Of a stretch of DNA of 34,801 nt, positions 7,937 through 15,340 are shown piece after piece; within the stretch, counting starts at the first letter, position 1; each line of letters opens with the position of its first letter. This DNA comes from Collinsella sp. (lineage in GTDB: Bacteria > Actinomycetota > Coriobacteriia > Coriobacteriales > Coriobacteriaceae): assembly GCA_031294825.1 (NCBI GenBank), contig JAUMPM010000048.1, positions 1-34,801 on the forward strand, in the 5' to 3' direction. The notes below the pieces were generated by a model that saw only the letters and a list, made by a program, of their open reading frames with translations, did no database searches and was not told the DNA's origin. The translations under genes and the position numbers were made by a program.

Positions 7937-8041
7937 GACCCCCTGACGGCCCACCCAAAGATTGTTAAAGCGACTGGCTCAGGCTGGTCGCTTTTTTGTT
8001 GACCTCGCATGGGGTCGAACCCGTCGGGGCGCGGAGCTGAG
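7937..8041 (+). repeat. direct repeat, copy 2 (tRNA 3' fragment plus second terminator)
   Basis: Second copy of the 105-nt unit. It carries the last 20 nt of tRNA-Lys without the rest of the tRNA, then the same terminator hairpin (7967-7997, six T residues). The tRNA fragment cannot act as a tRNA. Confidence 0.9.
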
Positions 8042-8050
8042 TAATCTGCA

Positions 8051-8075
8051 CCGTGATTCCCTTAGGGAAACACGG
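8051..8075. repeat. hairpin, small
   Basis: CCGTG and CACGG flank TTCCC-TTA-GGGAA, a nearly perfect stem-loop. It shares the CCCTTAGGG-type apex with the longer hairpin just downstream. Confidence 0.7.
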
Positions 8076-8079
8076 CTAA

Positions 8080-8125
8080 AGCCCCGTAGGCGTGTTCTCC
8101 TTAGGGGAATCATGCTTACGGGGCT
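8080..8125 (-). terminator. 46-nt hairpin, probable end of the flavoprotein transcript
   Basis: AGCCCCGTA (8080-8088) and TACGGGGCT (8117-8125) close a stem that continues inward through GCGTG/CATGC and TTCTCC/GGGGAA to a TTA loop, so almost every base is paired. It lies 47 nt beyond the stop of the minus-strand gene at 8172. Only a short TTTA follows on the minus strand, so its terminator role is likely but not textbook. Confidence 0.6.
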
Positions 8126-8171
8126 CGATGCATGTTGAGAAGTTGTGATCAAACTCAAAGTGAGAATCGAT

Positions 8172-9698
8172 TTAGTCTGCTCGATAGTGCGAACCTAAGC
8201 TTTCAGTTCGCTTGCGCATGGCTTTGACCATTTCCTGTGCTAGTCGAATCTGCGACTGTAGGCGGGCGAGGGCTGCGATCTCGCTGTCATCGGCATGCGG
8301 CTTGCTCAGCGCCATGGTCTTGTCTTGCAGACTTTCAAGCTGTTGCAGGGCCTCGGATAGGCCTGTTTCGGTCCTGTTGATCATGCAAAAGGTGCTCATC
8401 GTGTGCCTAAGGCTGTGTGTCAGGCGATCGGCATCTGTTGTGGCAATGCCGCACTGGGGGAGGGTGATATCCGCCTTCAGGGCCACTTCAGGCTCTTTCT
8501 GCGCTGTGAGGGCTGCCGATGCGCCCGCGATACGTCCGAATACGATGCCGTTGGCGCTTGACAAGCCACCAATGCGGTCGGCGCCGTGCATGCCGCCTGT
8601 CGCCTCGCCGCAAGCGTAGAGGCCCTCAACGCCCGTGTGCGCGGTCTTATCGATCTTGATGCCGCCGTTAGCGGCGTGGGCATACATCGCAACGCGCATC
8701 TCGTCGGTCGGCGCGATGCCGTGCTCGTCTTGCAGCCAGGTGGCAAAGGTCTGCACAAACTCTGGGACATCCTCGCGGGGGAAGTCGTAGTGGAGTGCCA
8801 GGCCTTTGACACCTGCCTGATCGATGACGAGATCGATAGCGCGGGAGGCCAAACGTGACGTGAAGGGACCATATCCAGAGCGCTGCTCGAGCAGGTCGTC
8901 CAGCTTGTCGTCGGCAATATCTACCGGCTGGTCTACATGCACGTAGCGCCAGGTTTTCTCGTTGAAGACCAAGTTACGCCTGGGCTCGATGAAGCCAGGC
9001 ATCATCTGGATGAACTCTATATTAGTAAGTGTTGCGCCGTGCGCCAGTGCGATGGCCTGCGAGGAGCTGAGCACATCAGCCGACGTAAGGCTGCGCTCGA
9101 ACAGGCCGCCTGTGCCACCGGCTGCGATGATCGTGGCCTTGGCAGCAAAGGGCACGATTCGATTTTCGGTAAGGTCGTAGAGTACGGTTCCGGTTATTCT
9201 GCCGTTCGTGTCCTCAACAAGGTCGATAAGCTCATGGCGGGGGAGCAGGCGAATGCCGAGCGACTCGATCCAGGTCGTCAGAGCGTCCTCAAGGGGCTTG
9301 CGGGTGAGGCCGCGCCACATGCGCGTCTTGTGGTCAAAGCAGGGGATAAATTGCTTTTGTTGAGCACTCTTGGCGCTTTGCGGACGCTGGAGCTCAACGT
9401 CCAGGTCTTGCTCGAGCCAGTCAATCGCTTGGGGAATGCCGTGGACGAACGTTTGGACGAGTTCGGGGTCGGCAACGCCGCCGCCGACGGCCAGGATGGT
9501 GTCGATGAGGTCCTGCTCGTCGTCTTCGTCGACGGGACCGATGAGGCCGAGGCCCCAGGTACCCGGGAAGAAGCTCGATCCACTCATGGTCTTGCCGGCG
9601 CTTGCCACAGTGACGGTTGCACCCGTGCGTGCCGCTTCGATGGCGGCACAAAGGCCTGCAATGCCAGATCCAATTACCAGTACATCAGTCGATTCCAT
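8172..9698 (-). CDS. FAD-binding flavoprotein (fumarate reductase/L-aspartate oxidase-like)
   Basis: 508 residues from the ATG at 9698, chosen because GAAAGGAA precedes it; an upstream ATG at 9755 would add 19 unlikely residues. The N-terminus carries the dinucleotide-binding motif VLVIGSGIAGLCAA. The FAD_binding_2 hallmarks continue with IIAAGGTGGLF, then SRLASRAIDLV, which matches the catalytic-Arg region of the SdhA/NadB superfamily. LYACGEATGGMHGADRIGG with SSANGIVFGRIAG forms the C-terminal FAD contact. The last 90 residues are helical, as in that superfamily. No quinolinate, succinate dehydrogenase or iron-sulfur subunit gene lies nearby, so the substrate is unknown. Soluble fumarate reductase, aspartate oxidase or another enoate reductase are the options. 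Confidence 0.88.
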   Translation of the reverse strand: MESTDVLVIGSGIAGLCAAIEAARTGATVTVASAGKTMSGSSFFPGTWGLGLIGPVDEDDEQDLIDTILAVGGGVADPELVQTFVHGIPQAIDWLEQDLDVELQRPQSAKSAQQKQFIPCFDHKTRMWRGLTRKPLEDALTTWIESLGIRLLPRHELIDLVEDTNGRITGTVLYDLTENRIVPFAAKATIIAAGGTGGLFERSLTSADVLSSSQAIALAHGATLTNIEFIQMMPGFIEPRRNLVFNEKTWRYVHVDQPVDIADDKLDDLLEQRSGYGPFTSRLASRAIDLVIDQAGVKGLALHYDFPREDVPEFVQTFATWLQDEHGIAPTDEMRVAMYAHAANGGIKIDKTAHTGVEGLYACGEATGGMHGADRIGGLSSANGIVFGRIAGASAALTAQKEPEVALKADITLPQCGIATTDADRLTHSLRHTMSTFCMINRTETGLSEALQQLESLQDKTMALSKPHADDSEIAALARLQSQIRLAQEMVKAMRKRTESLGSHYRAD

Positions 9699-9885
9699 CG
9701 GATTCCTTTCTCGTCCGGCGCATTGTCGCACGGGTGATCGGCAATGGGGCCGCAAAGACCCGGCAAATCGGTAAAGGGCAAATATGGCAGGTGGGCGTCA
9801 TGGACGCTCTGACGCTCCATCTCATCACATCTTGTATTTCGCCCCAACTGATATATCGGCATTAGCTACCCTGCGACAGCGCAAA

Positions 9886-9919
9886 CAAAAAGAGCCGCTA
9901 CCCGGGTGGGTAGCGGCTC
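9886..9919 (-). terminator. terminator after the GGGtGRT operon
   Basis: GAGCCGCTACCC (9892-9903) and GGGTAGCGGCTC (9908-9919) form a perfect 12-bp stem with a GGGT loop. On the minus strand TTTTTG follows. It sits 35 nt past the stop of the gene ending at 9955. Confidence 0.92.
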
Positions 9920-9954
9920 CAAAGCTCAACTATATGAGCATCGCGCGGGCGCGA

Positions 9955-10959
9955 TTAGGCCTTGAGGGCCTCCTCGACGGCGACAGCGCAGGCGACGGTG
10001 GCACCGACCATGGGGTTGTTGCCCATGCCGATGAGACCCATCATGTCAACGTGCGCAGGCACGGAGGAAGAACCGGCGAACTGGGCGTCGGAGTGCATGC
10101 GGCCCATGGTGTCGGTCATGCCGTAAGAGGCAGGGCCGGCGCCCATGTTGTCCGGGTGCAGGGTACGGCCAGTGCCGCCACCAGAAGCGACGGAGAAGTA
10201 CTTCTTGCCAGCCTCGAGGCGCTCCTTCTTGTAGGTGCCAGCGACGGGGTGCTGGAAGCGCGTGGGGTTGGTGGAGTTACCGGTGATCGAGATGTCGACG
10301 TTCTCGTGCCACATGATGGCAACGCCCTCGCGGACGTCGTCGGCGCCGTAGCAGTTGACGGCGGCGCGGGGACCATCGGAGTAGGGGATGGTCTCGACGA
10401 CCTTGAGCTCGCCCGTGAAGTAGTCGAACTGGGTCTTCACGTAGGTGAAGCCGTTGATGCGGGCGATGATCTGAGCAGCGTCCTTGCCCAGACCGTTGAG
10501 GATGACGCGCAGCGGCTTCTTGCGAGCCTTGTTGGCGTTCAGAGCCAGGCCGATAGCACCCTCAGCGGCAGCGAAGGACTCGTGACCGGCCAGGAAGGCG
10601 AAGCACTCGGTGTCGTCGGAGAGCAGCATAGCGCCCAGGTTGCCGTGGCCCAGACCGACCTTGCGGTCCTCGGCGACGGAGCCGGGAACGGTGAAGGCCT
10701 GGATGCCCTCGCCGATGATGGCGGCAGCCTCAGAAGCGGACTTGGCGCCACGCTTGACAGCGAGAGCGCAACCGAGGGTGTAGGCCCACTCGGCGTTCTG
10801 GAAGGCGATGGACTGGGTGTTGTTGACGATCTCACGCGGGTTGAAGCCCTTGTCGGTGCAGATCTGCAGAGCTTCCTCGAGGGAGGCGATGCCGTTGTCG
10901 GCGAGGCACTTGTTGATCTTGTCAGCGCGGCGCTCGTAACCTTCGAACGTAACAGTCAT
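9955..10959 (-). CDS. GGGtGRT protein
   Basis: 334 residues. The name-giving motif GGGTGRT is at residues 260-266, followed by LHPDNMGAGPASYGMTDTMGRMHSD. Other conserved-looking blocks are GLGHGNLGAMLLSDDTECFAFLAGHESFAAAEGAIG and NCYGADDVREGVAIMWHENVDISITGNSTNP. The family is found in anaerobic bacteria beside a NifU-like scaffold gene, and its biochemical role is not established to my knowledge. No transmembrane segment or known cofactor motif is evident. It is the second gene of a two-gene operon, 18 nt after the scaffold gene, with an AGAAAGGGAGGG ribosome site. A role linked to Fe-S clusters or to another cofactor is inferred from context only. Confidence 0.92.
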   Translation of the reverse strand: MTVTFEGYERRADKINKCLADNGIASLEEALQICTDKGFNPREIVNNTQSIAFQNAEWAYTLGCALAVKRGAKSASEAAAIIGEGIQAFTVPGSVAEDRKVGLGHGNLGAMLLSDDTECFAFLAGHESFAAAEGAIGLALNANKARKKPLRVILNGLGKDAAQIIARINGFTYVKTQFDYFTGELKVVETIPYSDGPRAAVNCYGADDVREGVAIMWHENVDISITGNSTNPTRFQHPVAGTYKKERLEAGKKYFSVASGGGTGRTLHPDNMGAGPASYGMTDTMGRMHSDAQFAGSSSVPAHVDMMGLIGMGNNPMVGATVACAVAVEEALKA

Positions 10960-10977
10960 AGTTATTTCCCTCCCTTT

Positions 10978-11712
10978 CTACTCGTGAACCGGGAACACGC
11001 TGGCGACGGAGTGAGTCTCCTCGTCGGTGCGCGGGTCGATGTACTTGGCAGCGTTCTCCCACTGACCATAGTGGCCCATAGCGCCAGCGATGGCCTCCTC
11101 GGGGGTCTTGCCGGCCTTGACGGCGTCGGTGAACTTGCCGAGGTTCAGGAACTCGAATGCGATGATCTCGTTCTTGTCGTTGAGAGCCATGCGGGTGACG
11201 TAGCCCTGAGCGAGCTCGAGGTAACGAGCGCCCTTGGCCTTGGTGCCGAACATGGTGCCGACCTGAGAGCGAAGGCCCTTGCCGAGGTCGTCGAGGGAGG
11301 CGCCCACGGGCAGGCCGCCCTCGGAGAACGCGGTCTGGCTGCGGCCGTAAACGATCTGCAGGAAGATCTCGCGCATAGCAACGTTGATGGCGTCGCAGAC
11401 GAGGTCGGTGTTGAGGGCCTCGAGGATGGTCTTACCGGGAAGGATCTCGGAAGCCATGGCGGCAGAGTGGGTCATACCCGAGCAGCCGATGGTCTCAACG
11501 AGGGCCTCCTCGATGATGCCGTCCTTGACGTTCAGCGTGAGCTTGCAGGCGCCCTGCTGAGGTGCGCACCAACCCACACCGTGCGTAAGACCGGAGATGT
11601 CGGAAATCTCCTTAGCCTGGACCCACTTGCCCTCCTCGGGGATGGGTGCGGGGCCGTGGTATGCACCCTTGGCAACGGGGCACATGTTCTCCACTTCCTG
11701 TGAGTACTGCAT
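10978..11712 (-). CDS. NifU/IscU-like Fe-S scaffold protein, partner of GGGtGRT
   Basis: 244 residues from the ATG at 11712 (GAGAGGAGAGG just upstream; a longer frame upstream is unsupported). Cysteines C49 and C56 in GWCAPQQGACKLTL, C77 in TIGCSGMTHSAAM and C106 in DLVCDAIN fall in an arrangement like that of IscU/SufU scaffolds, where GxGCAISxAS is the second site. An additional C11 lies near the N-terminus. The core is longer than SufU (about 145 residues) and has an extra C-terminal part of about 100 residues rich in charged and aromatic residues. It is the first gene of the operon with the GGGtGRT gene. It may be a scaffold or carrier dedicated to that protein; the distinct suf operon nearby argues against it being the housekeeping scaffold. 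Confidence 0.85.
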   Translation of the reverse strand: MQYSQEVENMCPVAKGAYHGPAPIPEEGKWVQAKEISDISGLTHGVGWCAPQQGACKLTLNVKDGIIEEALVETIGCSGMTHSAAMASEILPGKTILEALNTDLVCDAINVAMREIFLQIVYGRSQTAFSEGGLPVGASLDDLGKGLRSQVGTMFGTKAKGARYLELAQGYVTRMALNDKNEIIAFEFLNLGKFTDAVKAGKTPEEAIAGAMGHYGQWENAAKYIDPRTDEETHSVASVFPVHE

Positions 11713-12115
11713 GCCTCTCCTCTCTATCGTGTTGGCGTCCCGTCTGGGGGTCGTGGCTGGCGATTGCCGGGCGACCCTTCGAAAGGGACATGACATGCAG
11801 CCCCTATAATACCGCGAAATGCACGGAATATTCGGCGAACGGCTCAGTTTTCGTAGCGAGAAGTCTGGAAGTTTTAATTGAAACGGTTTAACTCTATGTT
11901 CTGTGGTCGCGAACTTCCATAGAGGGGGTCCGTCTTGGGCAAGCTTTTGGTCGGCTCTTGTAAGCGTTGCGGGGGTTGACCTGTTGCAACGGTGCCGTTC
12001 GCCGCCTGTTTACTGCCTTTTGCCGCGCGAGTGTATTGTTTTGCGTGAATGTTTTGATGGCACGCTTCAATCGTGCTGTATTGGATGGCAAGCAGATCCC
12101 GGCGAAGGGAGCGCC
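11713..12115. other. 403-nt intergenic region, divergent promoters expected
   Basis: The gap separates the minus-strand scaffold operon from the plus-strand RAYT gene. ATAATA at 11806-11811 gives a TATTAT -10 box on the minus strand about 95 nt before the scaffold start; its -35 region is poor. The plus-strand half (about 11930-12115) has no convincing gene or hairpin, only an AAGGGAG ribosome site for the next gene. Confidence 0.4.
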
Positions 12116-12928
12116 ATGCAGCGCGTTTGGAGAACGGTTACGGGCTTTTACCATGTCTGTGCTCGCGGTGCGGGCAAACAGCTCATCTTTGAGGGCGATG
12201 AAGACCGGCGGGAGTTTTTGGAGCTGATGCGCGAGTGCTGCCGCGAGGCGGGCGTGACGGTTATCGCCTGGTGCCTTATGGGCAATCACGTGCATTTGGT
12301 GCTTGCAGATTACGAGGACAGGATGAGCGCGGCGATGCACCGACTGCTTTTGACGTACGCGCGGCGGTTCAATAAACGCACGAGGCGCACAGGCCATCTG
12401 TTCCAGAACCGTTTTGACCGGCGCTCGCTCGATACCGACTGGCAGGTGATGGAGGCTATTCGCTCCGTACACGCCGATCCGCAGGAGGCGGGCATCAGCT
12501 TAATCGAGCGTTATCCCTGGAGCAGCTTTGCCGAGCATTTGCGCGCTTACGACGGTGACGCGGCTGATGTCGCGAGGGGATTTTCTGATCCTTCTTGCGT
12601 GCTTGAGCTTTTTGGTTCCGCCAAGGCCTTTATTGCCTATTCGCTTTCGACGCCCGACGGCTGCGAGCCGGCGATGCCCGATCTAGAAGAGACGGAGTGG
12701 GAGCGGCGAGCCTTTGCCGACAAGTTGTCGAAGGGGCTCGGGGTTAAGCTCAACGGGGTTAAAGCCACACCGTCGGCGCAGCGCAACATCGTTATTCTTG
12801 GATTGCACGATGCCGGTTTTACGGTGCGTCAGATTGAGCGGTATACGGGGATTGGCAAAAGTACCGTTTCTCGCATTGTGCGTGCCTGTGCACGAACAGC
12901 GGTGCGGACTGGCGGAAACGTGGTGTAG
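12116..12928 (+). CDS. RAYT-like (Y1/HUH transposase family) protein with C-terminal HTH
   Basis: 270 residues from the ATG at 12116 (AAGGGAG 5 nt upstream). The N-terminal half matches the REP-associated tyrosine transposase group: YHVCARGAGKQLIF, then the metal-binding HUH motif in GNHVHLVL, then AMHRLLLTYARRFNKR and GHLFQNRF, and finally YPWSSF. In this group a conserved RYIHxNP segment carries the nucleophilic Tyr; here the aligned stretch reads IRSVHADPQEAG, so Ser appears to replace it. The last 60 residues form a helix-turn-helix, GFTVRQIERYTGIGKSTVSRIVR. No terminal repeats or flanking transposition target duplications were seen, so this is a single-copy host-type gene rather than an insertion sequence. 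It may act as a DNA-binding or REP-processing protein, or be inactive. Confidence 0.85.
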   Translation: MQRVWRTVTGFYHVCARGAGKQLIFEGDEDRREFLELMRECCREAGVTVIAWCLMGNHVHLVLADYEDRMSAAMHRLLLTYARRFNKRTRRTGHLFQNRFDRRSLDTDWQVMEAIRSVHADPQEAGISLIERYPWSSFAEHLRAYDGDAADVARGFSDPSCVLELFGSAKAFIAYSLSTPDGCEPAMPDLEETEWERRAFADKLSKGLGVKLNGVKATPSAQRNIVILGLHDAGFTVRQIERYTGIGKSTVSRIVRACARTAVRTGGNVV

Positions 12929-13587
12929 GGCCGCCTGTGCACCGCAGCTGGGGTCGCCCATATGCCACAACTATTGTTCTAAAAGCTTGGTACGGTCACT
13001 GCGCTTCTTTATTTGCATAGAACGATTGCCGTCATGCATAAAATTACGGCTCCGCTCGGTTTTGCCCGTTCCTACCCCCGTCCGCGCCGTGCAAAAAGCG
13101 GAGTTTTCTGCATCGTGGTGCTGTCGGCGCCGCCGCTATTTTGCAACATACGGGCTCTGAAACTATTTATGCCTGCCGATACGCTCCCGAAACTCATGTT
13201 TGCGCCTCCTGAGACCACGATTCTTGTTCTAAAACGCAATATAAAGGCGACTGGAGATGTTGATTAACGCTTCCAATGCGTATACATACGGCTTGTCGTG
13301 CTGAATACTCGCAAAAATGCACGCCGCACCCTAGGGGACCCGTCTGCGGCAGGCGCGAGGCGAGCCGGAGCCCGGTAGGACGGGGCTTGGCACATTGCTT
13401 GGCGGGTCCGTGGCCCTGCGGCAGGCATTTGATGCTGTGGAAAACGCCCGTGTTCGCAGCTGACAGCGCAGTAAATGACAGACCGGGCGCCGGACGCGCG
13501 GACTGTGTATCCGCGCTCGTTATGAAAAAGCCGAGTCGTCCGTATCGGACGGCTCGACAATCAAAATCCTTGGATTTAGGGCATCCG
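12929..13587. other. 659-nt intergenic region with imperfect palindromes
   Basis: No credible gene is seen: open frames here have no ribosome site or normal composition. The first half contains the approximate inverted pair GTGCAAAAAGCG (near 13090) and CGCTATTTTGCAAC (near 13133), and the octamer TTGTTCTAAAA occurs twice (about 12973 and 13223). The second half is very GC-rich, with CTGCGGCAGGC occurring twice (about 13346 and 13417) and GGACCCG/CGGGTCC as a distant inverted pair. It could hold RAYT-associated repeats or a structured RNA. The suf terminator occupies its end. Confidence 0.45.
13524..13556 (-). terminator. terminator of the suf operon
   Basis: CGAGTCGTCCG (13532-13542) pairs with CGGACGGCTCG (13546-13556), one mismatch in 11, and the minus strand runs into GCTTTTTC. 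It lies 32 nt beyond the sufU stop. Confidence 0.85.
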
Positions 13588-14022
13588 CTATTCGTTAACT
13601 TGTCCCTCGAGCATGCCGTCGAGGGTGCGCCAGGCGAGCTCGGCGCATTTGACGCGGGCGGGCATGTGCGAGATGTCCTGGAGCTGGGCGGCTTCGTCCA
13701 GGTCTTCCAGGTCGTCCTCGGAGAGCTTCTCGCCGCGGATCATGGCGAGGAAGAGCTCTGCCAAGCGGTGAGCTTCCTCGACGGTCTCGCCGGTGATGAG
13801 GTCGGCCATGATGTCGGCGCTGGCCTGGCTGATGGCGCAGCCGTGCCCGGTAAACGAGGCCTCCTCGATCACGCCCTTCTCGACACGCAGCTGCAAGGTG
13901 AGCTCGTCGCCACAGCTGGGGTTGATGCCGTCGTGCTCATGCGTGGGGGCATCCATCTCGTACTTATAGTCGGGGTGCGAGTTGTGCTCCATAAATGTGG
14001 TGGAGGTGTACAGATTACCCAT
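13588..14022 (-). CDS. sufU: SufU, zinc-dependent sulfurtransferase/Fe-S scaffold-like
   Basis: 144 residues. The three zinc/sulfur ligands of the family are present: Cys in NPSCGDELTL with its Asp, Cys in GHGCAISQASA, and Cys in ARVKCAELAW near the C-terminus. SufU accepts persulfide from SufS and stimulates it, passing sulfur to the SufBCD complex. The ATG at 14022 overlaps the end of sufS by 8 nt (sufS ends AATGGGTAA, containing this ATG), and GGAGC lies upstream. It is the last gene of the operon. Confidence 0.95.
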   Translation of the reverse strand: MGNLYTSTTFMEHNSHPDYKYEMDAPTHEHDGINPSCGDELTLQLRVEKGVIEEASFTGHGCAISQASADIMADLITGETVEEAHRLAELFLAMIRGEKLSEDDLEDLDEAAQLQDISHMPARVKCAELAWRTLDGMLEGQVNE

Positions 14023-15340
14023 TGAACGTGCTCCAAACGTGATGCAGGCCGGCGATGAACTTGTCGATGTCGGCCTTGTCGTTGTAGAAGGCCACGCTGG
14101 CGCGGCAGCAGGCAAGGTTCTCGACGCCCAGCCAGGTGAGCAGCGGCTGCGCGCAGTGGTGGCCGGCGCGGATGCAGACGCCGTCCATGTCCATGATGCT
14201 CGCGACGTCGTGCGGGTGAATTCCCTTGACGTTAAAGCTCACAACGCCGTGGTGGTTGTCCCAGTAGATGGAACCGATGATTTGGACAAAGTCGAGCTGC
14301 ATGAGCTCGCCCATCAGATAGTGGACGAGTGCCTGCTCGCGGGCCTGGATGTTCTCGTAACCCACCGTATTGACCAGGTAATCAAGGGCGGCACCCGTGG
14401 CGAAGATGCCGGCGGCGTCCTGCGTGCCGGCCTCGAATTTCTCGGGAACGGGCGCCCAGACGGCGTCCTGCTCGGTGACCGAATCGATCATCTCACCGCC
14501 GGTAAGCACTGGCGGCATGGCGTTCAGCAGGTCCATCTTGCCCCACAGCACGCCGATGCCCATGGGGCCCATGGCCTTGTGCGCGCTAAAGGCAAAGAAG
14601 TCGGCGCCCAGGTCGGCCACATCGACCGGCATGTGCGGCAGCGACTGCGCACCGTCGACGACCAGGTAGCCGCCGTACTTGTGCACGAGCTTGCCGAGGT
14701 TCTTGACTGGGTTCTCGACGCCCAACACGTTGGAGACCTGTCCCACGGCCAGGATCTTGGTCTTGGGACCCACCTTGGCAAGAACCTCCTCGGTGGTGAG
14801 CTGGCCGGTCTTGGTGGGGTAGAGGTAGACGAGCTTGGCGCCGGTCTTGCGGCAGACCTGCTGCCACGGGATTAGGTTGGAGTGGTGCTCCATGATGGTG
14901 ATGACGACCTCGTCACCGGGCTCGAGCACCGTGGGTGCAAAGCTCTTGGCGACCAGGTTGAGCGACTCGCTCGTGTTGCGAGTGAAGACGACCTCGTTGG
15001 CCTGGGGAGCGCCGATGAGGTCGGCGATCTGCCGGCGGACCTTCGCGATGGCCTCGGTGGCCTCGACGGATAGCGAGTACAGGCCGCGCAGGGGGTTGGC
15101 GTTCATACGCTGGTAGAAGTCGCGCTCGGCGTCGAGCACGCAGGCGGGGCGCTGCGCGGTGGCGGCGCTATCGAGGAAGGCGATCTCGGGGTGCTGCTGG
15201 AACAGCGGGAACTGTGCCTTGTAGGGATTGGTCTCGATGTCGACGGTAGGCCAGCCGCGCGAGGCCTCGTCGCTGGCGTCGAGCTCCATAGGCTCCGGTG
15301 CGGTACAGGTATCGCATTTAACGTGCTCGGTGTCGATCAT
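14015..15340 (-). CDS. sufS: SufS, group II cysteine desulfurase
   Basis: 441 residues. PLP lysine K255 is in FSAHKAMGPMGIG, PLP-phosphate and ring contacts are recognisable (RNTSESLN, VDGAQSLPHM), and the catalytic persulfide Cys is C396 in RAGHHCAQPL. It removes sulfur from cysteine for Fe-S assembly. An N-terminal extension of about 35 residues precedes the usual start of the fold and contains a C9-x-x-C12 pair (CDTC). This is unusual for SufS. The ATG overlaps the sufD stop by 4 nt (ATGA), with GGAGCTCGC upstream, so translational coupling is likely. Confidence 0.96.
   Translation of the reverse strand: MIDTEHVKCDTCTAPEPMELDASDEASRGWPTVDIETNPYKAQFPLFQQHPEIAFLDSAATAQRPACVLDAERDFYQRMNANPLRGLYSLSVEATEAIAKVRRQIADLIGAPQANEVVFTRNTSESLNLVAKSFAPTVLEPGDEVVITIMEHHSNLIPWQQVCRKTGAKLVYLYPTKTGQLTTEEVLAKVGPKTKILAVGQVSNVLGVENPVKNLGKLVHKYGGYLVVDGAQSLPHMPVDVADLGADFFAFSAHKAMGPMGIGVLWGKMDLLNAMPPVLTGGEMIDSVTEQDAVWAPVPEKFEAGTQDAAGIFATGAALDYLVNTVGYENIQAREQALVHYLMGELMQLDFVQIIGSIYWDNHHGVVSFNVKGIHPHDVASIMDMDGVCIRAGHHCAQPLLTWLGVENLACCRASVAFYNDKADIDKFIAGLHHVWSTFNG

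Noticed and set aside
7760..8041. CRISPR array
   Set aside because: Only two copies of a 105-nt unit containing a tRNA tail and a terminator, with one palindromic spacer; not an array.
9784..11703. A 639-codon plus-strand frame across the GGGtGRT operon
   Set aside because: It is antisense to two well-supported genes; the openness follows from their GC-rich codon bias.
12116..12928. A complete insertion sequence around the transposase-like gene
   Set aside because: No terminal inverted repeats, target-site duplication or second transposase gene were found; RAYT genes are normally single-copy host genes.
13264..13560. A 98-codon minus-strand frame before the suf terminator
   Set aside because: It runs through the terminator hairpin of suf and has Arg/Ala-rich noise composition.
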